Shown here one piece after another: positions 27,766 to 27,779 of a stretch of 27,779 nucleotides of DNA (positions are counted from its first letter, which is position 1; each line of letters starts with the position of its first letter). Location: NCBI GenBank assembly GCA_021159125.1, contig JAGGSL010000140.1, positions 1 through 27,779 on the forward strand, read 5' to 3'. Below the pieces are notes generated by a model. It searched no databases. It was not told the DNA's origin and was given only the letters and a program-made list of their open reading frames with translations. Position numbers and translations under genes: made by a program. This DNA comes from Thermoplasmata archaeon (lineage in GTDB: Archaea > Thermoplasmatota > E2 > UBA202 > DSCA01).

Positions 27766-27779
27766 TATTTATATATTCC

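Noticed and set aside
1..27779. CRISPR arrays, tRNA or rRNA genes, insertion sequences
   Set aside because: No regularly spaced repeats, tRNA T-loop/acceptor pattern, rRNA core sequence or transposase motif was seen on either strand.

Overview
The window is a stretch of archaeal chromosome, probably from an anaerobic euryarchaeon of the Thermoplasmatota type. The archaeal markers are an archaeal-type ProRS, the RNase P protein Rnp2/Pop5, aIF5A with its modifying enzyme deoxyhypusine synthase, a group II chaperonin (thermosome), aTrm56, and an isoprenyl diphosphate synthase of the kind used for ether lipids. A tungsten-type aldehyde:ferredoxin oxidoreductase, its polyferredoxin and a hydrogenase-type maturation protease suggest anaerobic life. 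No rRNA, tRNA, CRISPR array, insertion sequence or prophage gene was seen. The lineage is an inference; no marker was compared with a database.

Layout. 1-2.0 kb: the 5' end of a signal-peptide gene (-), proS (+), and a two-gene unit of a 56-aa protein plus rnp2 (-). 2.0-8.2 kb (-): thiC, rpiA, a polyferredoxin-AOR pair, and a prenyl synthase followed by a degenerate UbiA-like membrane protein. 8.2-12.5 kb (+): a 935-aa exported transglutaminase-like protein, then two small exported or membrane proteins that share acidic NGDG motifs. 12.6-14.6 kb (+): an overlapping operon of a membrane protein, aTrm56 fused to an HD domain, and pdxT. 14.7-17.2 kb: alternating aIF5A (-), a histone-deacetylase-fold enzyme (+), QueF (-) and a DUF2085 membrane protein (+). 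17.2-22.5 kb (-): hydrogenase protease, an SHMT-like/MoeB/MoaD operon, an exported anchored protein, a lipoprotein cyclophilin and a DUF763 protein. 22.5-24.8 kb: a GC-rich structured element, a small membrane protein plus tandem winged-helix regulator (+), and a convergent exported protein (-). 24.8-27.7 kb (-): deoxyhypusine synthase, thermosome and a mini zinc protein.

A strong regularity is that most transcription units have an A/T-rich TATA-like box centred about 24-27 nt before the start codon, with no room for a leader. Leaderless mRNAs therefore look to be the rule, and the spacing was used to choose starts (thiC, idsA, the 132-aa membrane protein, the HDAC-fold enzyme, DUF2085, hydrogenase protease, SHMT-like, cyclophilin and others). 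A few genes (the partial first gene, the 177-aa exported protein, the thermosome) instead have a short leader with a Shine-Dalgarno-like GGTGA.

The items most worth a second look are: the switch-like RNA or leader at 22.54-22.63 kb; the regulator module beside it, whose promoter repeats share TATCGAATAC with the promoter of the convergent secreted gene; an SHMT-like protein that appears to have lost substrate-binding features and sits in a MoeB/MoaD operon; a QueF with an intact NADPH motif in an archaeal context; the aTrm56-HD fusion; and the paired exported NGDG proteins with their unusual upstream repeats.
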